Assembly: GCA_022606135.1 (NCBI GenBank)
Contig: JABYQN010000007.1
Coordinates: 2,232,001 to 2,296,000 of the forward strand
From: Fomes fomentarius
Taxonomy: Eukaryota > Basidiomycota > Agaricomycetes > Polyporales > Polyporaceae
DNA: 64,000 bases
Direction of reading: 5' to 3'
Shown: positions 22,801 through 33,767 of the stretch, piece by piece
Layout of the letters: every line of letters starts with the position of its first letter
Numbering within the stretch: position 1 is the first letter of the stretch
Position numbers and translations under genes: made by a program
The notes under the pieces: model-generated
The model's input: the letters and a program-made list of their open reading frames with translations, nothing else
Database searches by the model: none
Told to the model about the DNA's origin: nothing

Positions 22801-24065
22801 ATGCCACTCTCCATATCAGAAGATATTGCTTCGCTCATTGTTGACGCCGTCGCCGACGATCTCGATGAAGCCAGCGTCGACGATTTGGATGAGGCCATGG
22901 CCAGCGTCGACGCGAGAATCACTGCGTTATACTCTTGTGCCCTCGTTTGCCAGAACTTCCTCCGAAGAGCTCGCTTTCACCTATACAACCACGTCACACT
23001 CAGCACGCGAGAGTGCAGGCTCGTATCGTTCGCTTCTACTGTAGGTCAATTGCCAGCAGTCGCCTCGTTGGTGGAGAACCTACACATCAACTTGTCGGAG
23101 GGCGTAGCGGATGAGGACATCCCAGTCCTCTCTCTTGCTGCTAGTCTGATGGTCAATCTCAAGACGCTTGGTTTGGCCAATCGGAGACCGTCTGGGCCAC
23201 TGGCGTCCCTCAGGAAGTCATTATACATCTTCCAAGTGTGCTCCTCCATACAAGCCATCCACCTCGCTTCGTGGCACTTCTCCAGCTATCTGGAGTTGGT
23301 CGACGTCCTGCGCCCCTTCGACCACCTCCGCAAGCTACACCTGTCCTACACCCATGTAGACCACCCCCGGCTATCAGCTCTGTGTGGCGATAGACTACCA
23401 TTGGAGAGTGTAACGGTACATGGTCTTCCCCAGTGGCGATGTTTCATTCGTGGCTTATTCACAACCTTCTCTCAGTTGAATCTTAACACCTATATCAATC
23501 ACTCTTTACCTCTCTTCGGTAGCAGAATTCGCGAAATGTCTATCTTCCCATCCGAGGAATCTCCCAGCACCACCACCGGCTGCAGCTGGAAAGGCTCGTA
23601 TCCAATGCTTCCACGTGTCCTTTGTTGATCAGGTCTGACATCTCTCGCGTAGACATAGCTGGCTTCACCGATCTACAAACACTCCGAATCCATACGTACA
23701 ACCTGGAATGGGCAACTTTCAATGTCCTTGCACATGTGCGAGCCAAGGACCTCCAGGAGCTGACGCTCCACTACCATGCGGATACATATGGGCCTGAGTT
23801 CACCCTCAATGGGATCCTGCCTCACCTTGATACCACCCTATCCCACCCTTCGTTCTCGGCTCTCAAGAAGTTTATACTCCACGTTCATAACTTTGATCCC
23901 ACTCTTGAACCGATTGACGAGAGGGGGGAGAAGGACTGGGGGACGATGCTTGACAAATATCTTCCCAGATGCCGTCAACGTGGTATCCTTGAGTTTCACT
24001 TTCGTGTTGAACTTGAAGCAGGTGCGCCACTAGATCTTCCTTCGTTTCCGGTATCGCAAATTTGA
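22801..24065 (+). pseudogene. F-box/LRR-like protein with one frame break
   Basis: Single exon. The N-terminus (residues 1-60) has an Agaricomycete F-box-like pattern: a leading PLSISEDIASLIVDAV helix, an inserted acidic repeat, then LYSCALVCQNFLRRARFHLYNHVTL. Leucine-rich segments follow (NLKTLGLAN, LRKLHLSYTHVD, DLQTLRIHT, LQELTLHY). F-box proteins link substrates to SCF ubiquitin ligases. The first frame ends at 23628, but the conserved reading continues one frame over as HHHRLQLERLVSNAS and then DISRVDIAGFTDLQ to a stop at 24063-24065. One base is missing between about 23540 and 23600, around AGCACCACCACC. Either real decay, common in this large family, or a sequence error. Confidence 0.7.
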
Positions 24066-24565
24066 CTGAATATCAATAGTGGCCATTGTCGTCGCCACGA
24101 ACGGCGATCTGCGATACAAACCCCGACGACACACATTCAATAAGTGCTGAGAGCGATGCTCGAGTTCTTCGTGAGGCGCGACTTCTGTACGTTTTTGACG
24201 TTTCCGGGAGGACATGCGGAGAGGACATAGGGGAAGCTGTACCGTGTACCCGCAGTCAGTGATGGCTGGGAAATATCTGACGGGAGACCTGGTACCGAAA
24301 GGCACGGCACATGTTGTTTGTTCCAGTTGGTACGCGTTCGTCTCACCCGCGCAAGCAGTTGAAGGATGCTATAAGATAGCATTATTCTCCCTAGCATCTC
24401 CAAGGCTATGTATGATACATCCGACACCACTGATCTAAGTGTCCGATTCAAAGTGTCCGATGAGCACCGACTGGGGGGAACTGTCCGTTGTCGCTATACG
24501 AGACCCAAAGTGAAAGACAGATACGAGGAAAAGTCCGAGCTTCGAAGCAGCGTAGAACGGTCTCT
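24066..24565. other. intergenic between convergent genes
   Basis: Nothing recognised between the 3' ends of the F-box and lactonase genes. Confidence 0.5.
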
Positions 24566-26274
24566 CTACTGGGTGAGGAAGTGAGTCATGCCTTGGACGT
24601 TGAAGCCATCTGGTCATGTAATCAAGTCAGCGAACGACGAGGAGGGAGGGCGGTCGAGTACGTACTGATATTAACACCAGCGTCCTTGGCTGGCTGCTCG
24701 AAGCCCAGCGTCTGCACCTTCTTCGCGTTCCCACGACCCTCGAGCGACAGAACGTCGATGTTCGTCGCATTTGCGGAAAGCACGAAGAGGAAGCTGAAAC
24801 GCCGCAAGTCAGCTATGGGTATCAAGTCTCGGACAGAGACGGTCCGACACGTACTCTTTGTCGCCGATGGTTGCGATGTCGTTGTCGATCGTCCCGGCGC
24901 GGTCGGTCAGCTGGGTTTGCTGTGGCACGGGGTAAGGGGCAAGAGTAAGTAGGCCGGCACAATCGATCCTCGAAGCGAAGCAGCACTTGGTGGAAGGGAC
25001 GCACCTTCACCACGGTACCCTTCAAGTCACCATCGACAGAGACCTCGGTGACGATCGACGTGTCGACGTCCGTCAGGAAGAAGTTGCCCGTCTTCCCGCT
25101 CAACGACGACCACCCCGTCGTCTTCTGGCCGTCGATCTTCACCGCGGACGACTGGTTGCTCTTCAGGTCGACGACGGTGAACCCAACGGCCGGGTCCGCG
25201 ACGAGCAGCGCGTTCTTCCCGGGGATCAGCGTCATCGAGAACGGCTGCGCGCCGCCCGACGGCGGGTCGATGCGCTTGAAGTCCTCGGAGAGCGCGCCAT
25301 TGCTGTCGACGTCCCACACGGCGATGAAGCCTTTGGAGCGGCTGTCGCCCTTGACGGACGCGAGCAGTTGCTTGCCGTCCTCGCTGAAGAGGACCTGGCT
25401 TCCTGAGCCGTCGAGTCCGGTGCCGGGGTTTGTCTGGTTGAGGTCGAGAGAACGGAGGGAGTTCTCGATCGGCTTGAGGCCTTTGTTCTTGTCGACGGCG
25501 AAACAGCTGGTGGATCACGCGTGAGTGAGGACGTTCGCAGACATAGAGGTGGTAAGTGAACATGTGCACGCACTTGACGCCGTTCACGGTGCCGCCGTTG
25601 AGCACGCACAGGCGGTCGCCGTTGTCGTTGAACGCGAGGGACACGGGGAACTCTCCCTCCGAGGAGACGGGGTTGCCTAGTCTGCTGATCTCCGTGGGGA
25701 CCTTCGGGTTGATGGAGAAGAGCGAGATCGTGTTCGAGCCGGCCTAGACCGAGTGTGTATTAGTGAATAGTGAATCATCACGTACACGTACCCACGGCGC
25801 TGAGGACTCTAAAGACTCACATTCACGGCAGCGAGCACTTCACCCTTCTGAGAAGCCTTGATGGAGGACTGCGAGAAAAGCGGGTCAGGCCCGTTGGGAT
25901 CCGTGATGCCATGGGCACCACCGCCGCGGGTGCTGACGGCCCTATCGAGGCTCTGCAATGATCCTATGGTGAGTATGTCTCCCAGACGTATGACTCGTCC
26001 GTACGTACCAGGGTACCGTTGTGGTCGATGCTGGCTGCAATCACCCTATTGTCGTCCTCTTCGTTCGTAATGACTGCAGATATGCAGTGGATCAATACCA
26101 GGCTAGTCACAAATTGAACGCAGGGACCAAGGACTCACAGTAGACCGCTCCGGCGATATCCGTCTTCGGTGAAGATGTCATCATTTTGGTTGACCGACCA
26201 TTGCGGGTAGGGGCAGCAAAAACAAGAGTCGACGTCGCTAGGACGGATGTGAGAACAAGCGAAGTGAAGTGCAT
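24566..26274 (-). CDS. secreted lactonase-type beta-propeller (3-carboxymuconate cyclase-like)
   Basis: Eight exons: 26139-26274, 26009-26073, 25821-25952, 25574-25743, 25005-25506, 24855-24910, 24666-24793, 24566-24609; total 1233 nt, 410 aa. Residues 1-21 (MHFTSLVLTSVLATSTLVFA) are a signal peptide, so the protein is likely secreted. The rest has repeated blade motifs: VYFITNEEDDNRVIAASI, AGSNTISLFSI, SLAFNDNGDRLCVLNGG, VLFSEDGKQLLAS, MTLIPGKNALLVADP, EFLFVLSANATNIDVLSL-like. This is the seven-bladed lactonase family, commonly labelled 3-carboxymuconate cyclase in fungi. Activity on carboxymuconate has not been shown for the secreted fungal forms, so the substrate is open. The last exon ends GFNVQGMTHFLTQ, as in homologues. 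Confidence 0.85.
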
Positions 26275-26455
26275 GTTGCCAAGATCCTGTGTTGGGCAGT
26301 CGAGCTCAAAGTGGAACAGAAAGATCGAATGGTGGTCGGAGTAAAATGAACTGAAGCAAACTTGGAGAGCGCAGCTCCCTCAGGCAGAATGTAGAAGGAG
26401 ATCCTGGAACGAAGGGAGAGCGAGGGATGAGGAGCCATGTACATCTCCGGCACCT

Positions 26456-26463
26456 CTTTATAG
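26456..26463 (-). promoter_or_regulatory. TATA box of lactonase gene
   Basis: CTATAAAG on the minus strand, about 180 bp upstream of the ATG at 26274. Confidence 0.5.
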
Positions 26464-26960
26464 GATTCCACGGGTATGCTTCTACCATGACGGCAGACTA
26501 GAGTGAACTTCGGAAAGAAGTGGATGGGTAAGTATCTGTACGTACCGGATCCTAGCATGAATCACGACAATCAAGCCGGTGTGCCGACCACTCCTGGTTC
26601 GGGCTGTCCGGGCTTTTTTCACGCACTAGCCGAAAAGCGTCGACATCAGATTTGGGCTCGATCTTACTCTTCCAATGCAAAAAAAAAACTACTTCGTCAG
26701 TAGCTGTACGAAGGACTGACCACGTGTCATGTTCTCCATCATGTCATGACGAATACAGCATTCTCCGAATTGTGATAACACGACTACCATTGTATGAGTA
26801 GCCATGACAACAACAGAGAAAGAAGTGCACACAGAGGTCCTCTGGGAGTTTCCCTGTGCCAAGCCATCGCTACCGGGCCTACGCCGGTGAGGATTCAGTA
26901 ATTCCGACGGCAGAGTGAAGAGCACGAGATACGCACGTCAGGGGCCCTGACGGTAGGTTG

Positions 26961-26986
26961 CCTACGAAACGGTTCGAATTCGTAGG
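26961..26986. repeat. 8-bp inverted repeat
   Basis: CCTACGAA (26961-26968) pairs exactly with TTCGTAGG (26979-26986), 10-nt loop. The loop spans a GGTTCGAATTC-like sequence, but no tRNA cloverleaf can be drawn around it. Confidence 0.65.
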
Positions 26987-29248
26987 TCTCGATGATTTCC
27001 AGAACGTTACCGTCAGGAGAGCGTCGGACACGCCGGGCATACTTAGATCTAGATCGCAGTCATGCAGGCAACGGCTGGCGAGCTCGAAGTTGTGGTACCG
27101 GTATAGACTACCACCCCGGCCAAGATTCGCCTTTAGAGCCCATGAGCAGTTGTTTTCAGTCTATGTTAATGGCGGTCAACGGATCAGTACTTCAGCACTT
27201 ACAGTATGTAGGCAAAGTGTGTCTCTTCATCATCGAAGACATCAAGAACATGAACTTGAAGGTGTTCGTGATTGCGACGCACTCTCACGGTGACGCTCAC
27301 GGCACCAGAGGCCCGGTAATGGCCGGTCCGGGTTAAAGACACCTGCACGGCGGTACCGCAGCAAGATTCAGCTTCCGGGCATAGAAGGTCCACCGCGTGG
27401 TTCTTCGTTCATTCGCTCATTCAACCAGCCGTGAAGTCCCAATGCAGAGTCGGCACTGGCTGGCGCTGGACCCACCTCCGGCTTAGGTGTAGGTAGGTGG
27501 TGTTGGGTACTACTGGTAGTGGCGCTGGGAGCTAACATACCAGGGTCTAAAACGGCAAGTCCAAGGACCCAACATGAGACATTGTTTGCAGGGAACCTCT
27601 CGAAGTGTTGTTTCCATCTCATAGGGCCGTCAGCCCGGTGACAACTTCGTGTAGGTCCGACTGGCGCAAGTGAATTTGAACGCAGGCGCTTCTCATATCC
27701 AGACCCCCTTTAGCGCTCTTGTACTAGTCTCTCGACGCTCTCTCCACTTGTTTCATTTTCGTCCACTCTAGAGTCCGTTGTAGCTTGCTTGCTTCCCTTT
27801 GACTGATTCTTGTTGCTCCCGTCCTGACTTGGTCTGTCATCGCTTTGGTAGCACAGGACTGACGTTCTATCGATCTTGTCACAAGCTCGTAGAACAGGGT
27901 AATCCGCGCGAGCGCCAGCTGCAGCGGAGCAAATCAAACCTTGTGCGGCGAGGATAAGATACGTTGTTCCTTGTCCGGTGTGACCATCTGGGAATGAGAA
28001 AGTGCTGTTGAATCAGGTTCGCCCAGCCGGTGATCCAGCTAGCTAGACCTGAATATCGTTCCCAAGATGTTTGAGTGTTAGCTTAGATCACTCAACGGCA
28101 TGGGGGAAGCAGATTCCGCCGTTGGAGCCGCATATATGCAAGGGCTGAGCCATCCCCATCATTATATTATACCGACGTGACAACCTGTATCAGAGCGCGT
28201 GTCAACTTGTGTGGCTTGAGTATTTGTCCCTGAGACGAGACCGAAAGATAACGTAGACGATACGTTCCGATAACGGCCATGGTGGAGAAGGTAAGTGAAG
28301 GCCATGGTTTCACATATCCAAGATAAGACGTCAGTGCCAGATGGCGAACTTGAAGCAGCAGCTGGACTGACCGAGAACTCCTGTTAGTTCGTAGCTCTGC
28401 TACTAGTAGCCGGGGGCCATCTGCGTTGGTTAAGTCTACAACTACTTGGGTTCTCTTCGACGCCGTGCCTCACCGTGGTGTGCCTTTGCCGTCATCCTTT
28501 CGCCACTAATAGTCATTGCAGTGAAGGAGAGTGCGGGTGAAGCCATTTGGGAGATTGAGGTTCTGAATCCGTGGCATATGCACGAACGGCCGGGCGATGG
28601 CGTGCGATGGACCGGTGTTGAGCGTTTGCTCGCACGCGTCGGGGCTGTAGATAGCGACCTGTGGATGATTTCCCAAGCCATGCCGTACAATAAAGGGGCA
28701 GAAAAAAGCGAAGCGGTATGTCCGATTTGTGTCCTGGTGTACTGCATCCCTCACCGCGGGTACTCGGCAGCTCGCCACTGTTGGCCAGGAGCTCAAACTC
28801 AGCACCACAGTGGGCTTGTAGTATAGTCTGTAGAGTCCCTGCTGATGGTATTTTCGACGCATGTCGTATCATGAGATCCCCGGCGCTGCTGCTGGGGGTC
28901 ACGCTAAGCAGGATCAGGCGTTATCTGTGCATGCGCGTGAAAAGACGGCCGAATTGCAGACATGCTTACCTCAGACTAGCGCGAACGTCGAGAGTTAGAG
29001 GAAAGAGCAAATATATCCCCTGTATCCTCATTTATCATACTTGACAATGACAAGATTCACTTCCAAGATCTGTCGAGTGATGTTAGTAAGTACTGGTCAG
29101 GGAAGTTGACAATCTCGAACTCGACAGCGCTCATGCTGCATGGTGGTGTCTGGGGGCACTTCGGCACTGGAGGAAGCTGGAAGACCCTGGCCAGCGCTAC
29201 CGAAAATGAACAAGGCCTCCGACGTCATGCTGAGACGAGCGGGACCCA

Positions 29249-29257
29249 TATATAAAA
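29249..29257 (+). promoter_or_regulatory. TATA box of SDR gene
   Basis: TATATAAAA about 80 bp upstream of the ATG at 29338. Confidence 0.65.
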
Positions 29258-29337
29258 GACAGTGGACCAGTCGGCGTTGCTCACGCCCGTGTTCTCTCAC
29301 CTCTTCTCTATCACTCTCATACGCTCGTATTTATACA

Positions 29338-30860
29338 ATGCCTCTCGCTATCTCATCAGCTAACTCCAGCCGGAGACCCTCCCCACTACGTCCAGGAGGC
29401 TCCCATTACGACCCCGTTACGCCGATGGACGACGAGGTGCATCCTGTTATCCACGATGGTCGCGTTGCGGTCATCACCGGGGCTGCGAACGGCATTGGAC
29501 GCGCAGCAGCCGTTGAGCTTGCAAAGTATGTACCTCCAATGTCGATGCACGCTCTTCTGCAGCTCTGAGCACCCGATACATCCACATCTACACAGGATCG
29601 GGCTCAAGATCGCGATTGCGGATGTAGATGAGGAGGGCCTGAGCCAAACCGCGAAAGAGGTCGCGCAGATCATAGGCGAGGGGAACCTGATCTCCCTCCC
29701 GACGGACGTGACCCAGCGCGACCAGGTCGAACGCTTGCGTGATCGAGTGTACGAGGCTTGGGGCGAGGTGAGCTAGCTCGCTTCTAGCTCTAACGCACCA
29801 GTCGTTCCGTCGCTCTTTTTCGCTGCTTGGCTGTCTTGCACATGCGACGAACAACGATGACCTCACACGGCTTTCTCTTTCTCTCTGCTTTGGCAGGTTG
29901 GCGTGCTCATGAACAACGCCGCGATCGCGCCGAAAGGCACGTCGTGGGTTGGTCTTGACAATTGGCACAAGGTCTTCGACGTGAACCTCTTCGGGTGAGT
30001 GGAAGTCTCGAACCTATTCCATTCTGCTCAAGTGAACATGTCGTTTGTAGAGTTCTGAACGTGCAACACACGTTCGTACCCAACATGCTCCACCAGGAGA
30101 ACCCCGCCGTGATTATCAACACGGGATCGAAGCAAGGGATCACGAATCCTCCGTGAGTAGTGCCCTTGCAGTGCCTTGCACGTCTTCTGCCATTCTTGGG
30201 TCGAGCGCTGGCGCATAATTATAGTCATGTGCCAATCCTCCCATGGCTAGGATGTGCAAAAACCTGTCCTTCCGTCCTGTTGATTGTGGACGCTCATTAT
30301 GATGCAGAGGGAACCCAGCCTACAACGCTACGAAGGCGGCGGTCAAAACACTGACGGAAAGTTTATCCCATGAACTTCGCGAAACGCCTCACGCCAATCT
30401 CACCGCCCACCTACTCATGTGCGCTCGTTTCTAACACATTCCATGTCGGCGCCGGTACTAATATTATTATGGTAGCCCTGGGTGGACCTGGACCGGCATG
30501 ACCGGCGCCAGCTCTGGCATGGAGAAGCCTCAAGGAGCGTGGACCGCTCAAGAAACCGTGCTCTATATGGTACGTTCCGTGTCATGCTATATCGCGCCAC
30601 AAACGCTGACTGGAATCACGTACGTACTCGCGCCTGTTCTCCGCCACACTATTTTGGGTTTGCAGCTCGACAAGGTTCGCCAAGGCAAGTTCTACATCCT
30701 GTGCCCGGACAACGAGACGCGCCGGGAGGTCGACCAATTGCGCGTGATGTGGGGCGCGGGAGACGTTGCAGAGGGCCGACCTGCACTCTCACGGTGGCAC
30801 CGCGACTATAAGGCGCTGTTTGAGGAGTACGTGCGTGACGGCCTCGAGTCGCTCGATTGA
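29338..30860 (+). CDS. short-chain dehydrogenase/reductase
   Basis: Seven exons: 29338-29525, 29596-29767, 29897-29994, 30051-30152, 30308-30418, 30476-30569, 30666-30860; total 960 nt, 319 aa. Classical SDR marks are all present: TGAANGIG nucleotide-binding loop (about residues 46-53), Asp in ADVDEEG after beta-2, NNAA in GVLMNNAAIAP, catalytic Ser in NTGSKQG and the YxxxK pair in YNATKAAVK. The acidic residue after beta-2 suggests NAD(H) preference. PGWTWTGM follows as the usual PG motif, and the C-terminus adds a helical tail. Substrate is unknown. A 30-residue N-terminal extension is Ser/Pro-rich and probably disordered. Confidence 0.9.
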
Positions 30861-32169
30861 TCCATGTGGTTGCGAGGGTTGGCTTGGCGTGTGGGGTAGA
30901 GAAAAAGCGAGCGTCGTGCGCTGTTGGAGCGGGGTTCGTGGGCTGGAACGTGGCGTCGACGTGCAGGCGGTGAATGAAGAAATGGCAAAGATCAATGTGT
31001 ACATCTATAGCATACAACATAACATGGATAAGACGTCAGGTGTCGCAATCCGATGGCAGTACTAGTGTCTTTAGACACCCCCAATTGCCATCTTGGCTGG
31101 CTGCCCCTGAGCCTGTCTGTGCGTCTCGACATCGCAGATCCGGAGTTGTCACGGAACGTTACCCAAGCTTCTTTCGCAGTTTTATTGATTATGATCGAGG
31201 TCGGAGTTGGACGCGGCAGCGGGCTAAGCTTATGCTTGCTATGTGCGACGTGCGGCGTGCGACGTGAACTTGTAATATTCATAGCCCCCATTCGCGCTTC
31301 GAGAGGTATAATTGGAACAGGTACTCAGGCGTTCGTAACTGCCCGGGCTTGAGGCGGGATTATGCGCCGTCGACCGGAGTGTGCGAAGGCTTCGGGATAT
31401 AGATAGACCATCCTTGCACGACATGAATTCGAACGAGATGTGTTGGAGTAATGGGGCGGAGATGGCGAGGATTACGATTACGCGATGGATGCGGTCAACG
31501 GGAGAAGCAAGGTAAGGGATTCGAAGGTGCTTGGCCTGGAGGTGTGCCAGACGGTACCGCACAGGTGTCTTGCTTGAGTATGTGCGGCTTGGTCTTGAGT
31601 ACCGTCAGGGTGAGGACTGTAGGGTACACGCGAAGGTTGCAAGGACGCATGTCTAGATTCTAAAGATGTCTGATCACCGATGGGGGTAAAAGTGGATCGT
31701 GTACACCTGTAACGTAACCTGTCAAGGCACGTTCCATCCTCGACCACCTCGTGTCAGATCAAGGACCACGGGTAGGATGACGTCCGGGCATTCATGTGGA
31801 GAGACAATAATATCGGATGAGTGTGCGGGGCACGATGGATCGGAGAGAAGATGAGAAGCGGAGGTTACGGCGGACAATGAGCGCTTGCAATTCCTGGCCC
31901 AATCCGCAGCATCCAGCTACAGGGGTATAGTCCGCGAGAACTTGGGCACGATGGGGCGAGCGGAAGGAAGAGAAGGAAGGAAGCGGGTGTATCAGTTATA
32001 TTTGTGTTATATGCTCCTGAGCCTCGGATATAGATGCGGGAATGGCTCTCAGATGGTGCTGCACGGGCATTACGGAGGCGTGCACAGAAATACGGTCTTT
32101 GGAGGAGGTGCTGTGAAACCAGAATCTGCGACATGGGACCGGTGACGGAAGGAGGCAGCACGAGCACCA

Positions 32170-32191
32170 TATATATTCATTATATATTCAT
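32170..32191 (+). repeat. 2 x 11-bp perfect tandem repeat
   Basis: TATATATTCAT twice in tandem. Confidence 0.7.
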
Positions 32192-33645
32192 GTTTGAAAG
32201 CTCAGTGCTCATGGCGCGATCCAACTACTAGTCGGTGCGGGCAGAATGCGGTTGGCGAAGAGTTATCATGACGAGATGTACGAACAACTTATGGCACAAG
32301 TTCTCCGAAGGGCATTTTATGACGCGCACTACTGCGCAGCGCTGCATATGAAGAAAGGTCCAAGCCAGATGTAAGCTTGCTTCTGTGCCACGGCACTCGA
32401 ACGATCTCCGTACGCCGCATTGTACTCTCATACATACGCAATTGCGAGCAACTACTTCGTCAGTATGTGCTAAGTGGAGTGATCAGACTACGTACATAGA
32501 GACGAAGAGTCAAGACGTTCGCTTCGCAGCACGCAGTGCGCATATAGGGGGATGATGCAACTCTAACTGCACCCCATCGCCGCGCCTACGAGTGCGGAGG
32601 AGGACGTGTATGTTTAGCCTGCCCGCGGAGTCGGAAGCGAGTTAGACACATGAACGGCGAGGTAGCCGATGGTACTGGATGCTGCACGTAGCAGCGTTCG
32701 TGGATTGTGGAGGAGCCACGTTGTGTTGGTATTCCGGGCACACGTTCGCAGCCAGCGTTCAAGAACGTTTGAACGTTATTGGCGAGGTTGATCGTACCGT
32801 GCGCGACGCAGGTGACCCGTGCAGGACGTCCAATGACAGTCACATACCCTCGGTACAACAGCCGGTGAAGTGGGCAGCGAAAACAACCGACGCGGCATAC
32901 AGCAGGTGACCGTGCAGGTTTAAATGTGTGGGCGTAAGAATCGACACGTACGACTCGCTTTGTTGTTGAGATGATGATCCTCGGCCGACACGAATATGAG
33001 AGAGCAGCGTTCGGGACCTGTGGATCCGGAGGACGTTACAAAGGCACTTACTCAGTGGCACTGGCACAATGGCAAAGAGAGTTCGATGGTAACACAGTCT
33101 GGAGTCCGGTGTCGACATCCGAACGTGACATGGCGCAGGGTGCGGGAGCAACGGTTATTCGAAGGTCCGGGTATGCGAACCGCTTGGAACAGAGACCAGG
33201 GCGCAGACAACGGGTTGGGGGACGGCTGGCGCACATGTGCGACTGGCTGGGAGTCACCAGACGTGGTGGCCTGGATGACATGAACCGGCCGAAACGATGA
33301 GGAGGGTGTGTCGGATCTTCTGACCGCGAGCGCGGCGGGCTGTGATCGTGTTCCGTGAGGCGTGGTAGCGACGGTAGGAGCTTGGGGTGGTGAGGCGCGG
33401 AAGGAGCGACACAGTGAGGAGCGTGTCCGGCGCGCGATGCTCGACGTGCGAAAGGTGACGACGAGGGCTGCTTCGGCGACGAGGACGATCGTCCGCAAGG
33501 TAGAGTCGGCAATCTACGATTGAAAAGTTCGGTAAGGGGCGCTTCTCCATTAGACTGGGAAGCGCCCATGAGCCCTTGCCTGGACCGTCGACCGGAATTG
33601 ACAGACCCCAAACGAATACCGCTCGTGAGGTTGTGTTGACGTATG

Positions 33646-33652
33646 TATATAA
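33646..33652 (+). promoter_or_regulatory. TATA box of NAD-glutamate dehydrogenase gene
   Basis: TATATAA about 116 bp upstream of the ATG at 33768. Confidence 0.5.
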
Positions 33653-33767
33653 CATGCACCTTGTCCCTCCTCCGCACTTCCATCTCCCCATCTCCCTCGC
33701 TTTCACCCCGCACGATCTCTTGAATACTTAGCATTCGACGACCGCGCACACCCTCTCCGACGCGATC

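Larger units (their letters stand above)
26275..29337. other. gene-poor 3-kb intergenic region
   Basis: Only small overlapping frames without domains. Features: CTATAAAG on the minus strand at 26456-26463 (lactonase), an A run at 26680-26688, an inverted repeat at 26961-26986, and the SDR TATA box at 29249. Confidence 0.5.
30861..33767. other. gene-poor 2.9-kb intergenic region
   Basis: No recognisable gene, RNA or transposon. A perfect tandem duplication of an 11-bp AT-rich unit (TATATATTCAT) lies at 32170-32191. A TATA box for the dehydrogenase lies at 33646-33652. A long minus-strand frame at 33048-33749 is Ser/Arg/Pro-rich, lacks a domain and covers the promoter. Confidence 0.5.

Noticed and set aside
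25027..25644. 205-codon frame on the same strand as the lactonase
   Set aside because: It is an alternative frame across the large lactonase exon and an intron, with Arg/Pro-rich composition.
26961..26986. tRNA gene suggested by GGTTCGAATTC
   Set aside because: No A box, anticodon arm or acceptor stem around it; it is the loop of a simple inverted repeat.
28442..29044. several overlapping 100-130-codon frames on both strands
   Set aside because: No domain, no consistent splice structure; probably non-coding.
33048..33749. 233-codon minus-strand frame upstream of GDH2
   Set aside because: Ser/Arg/Pro-rich without a domain, and it covers the GDH2 promoter and TATA box; most likely a chance frame in GC-rich DNA.
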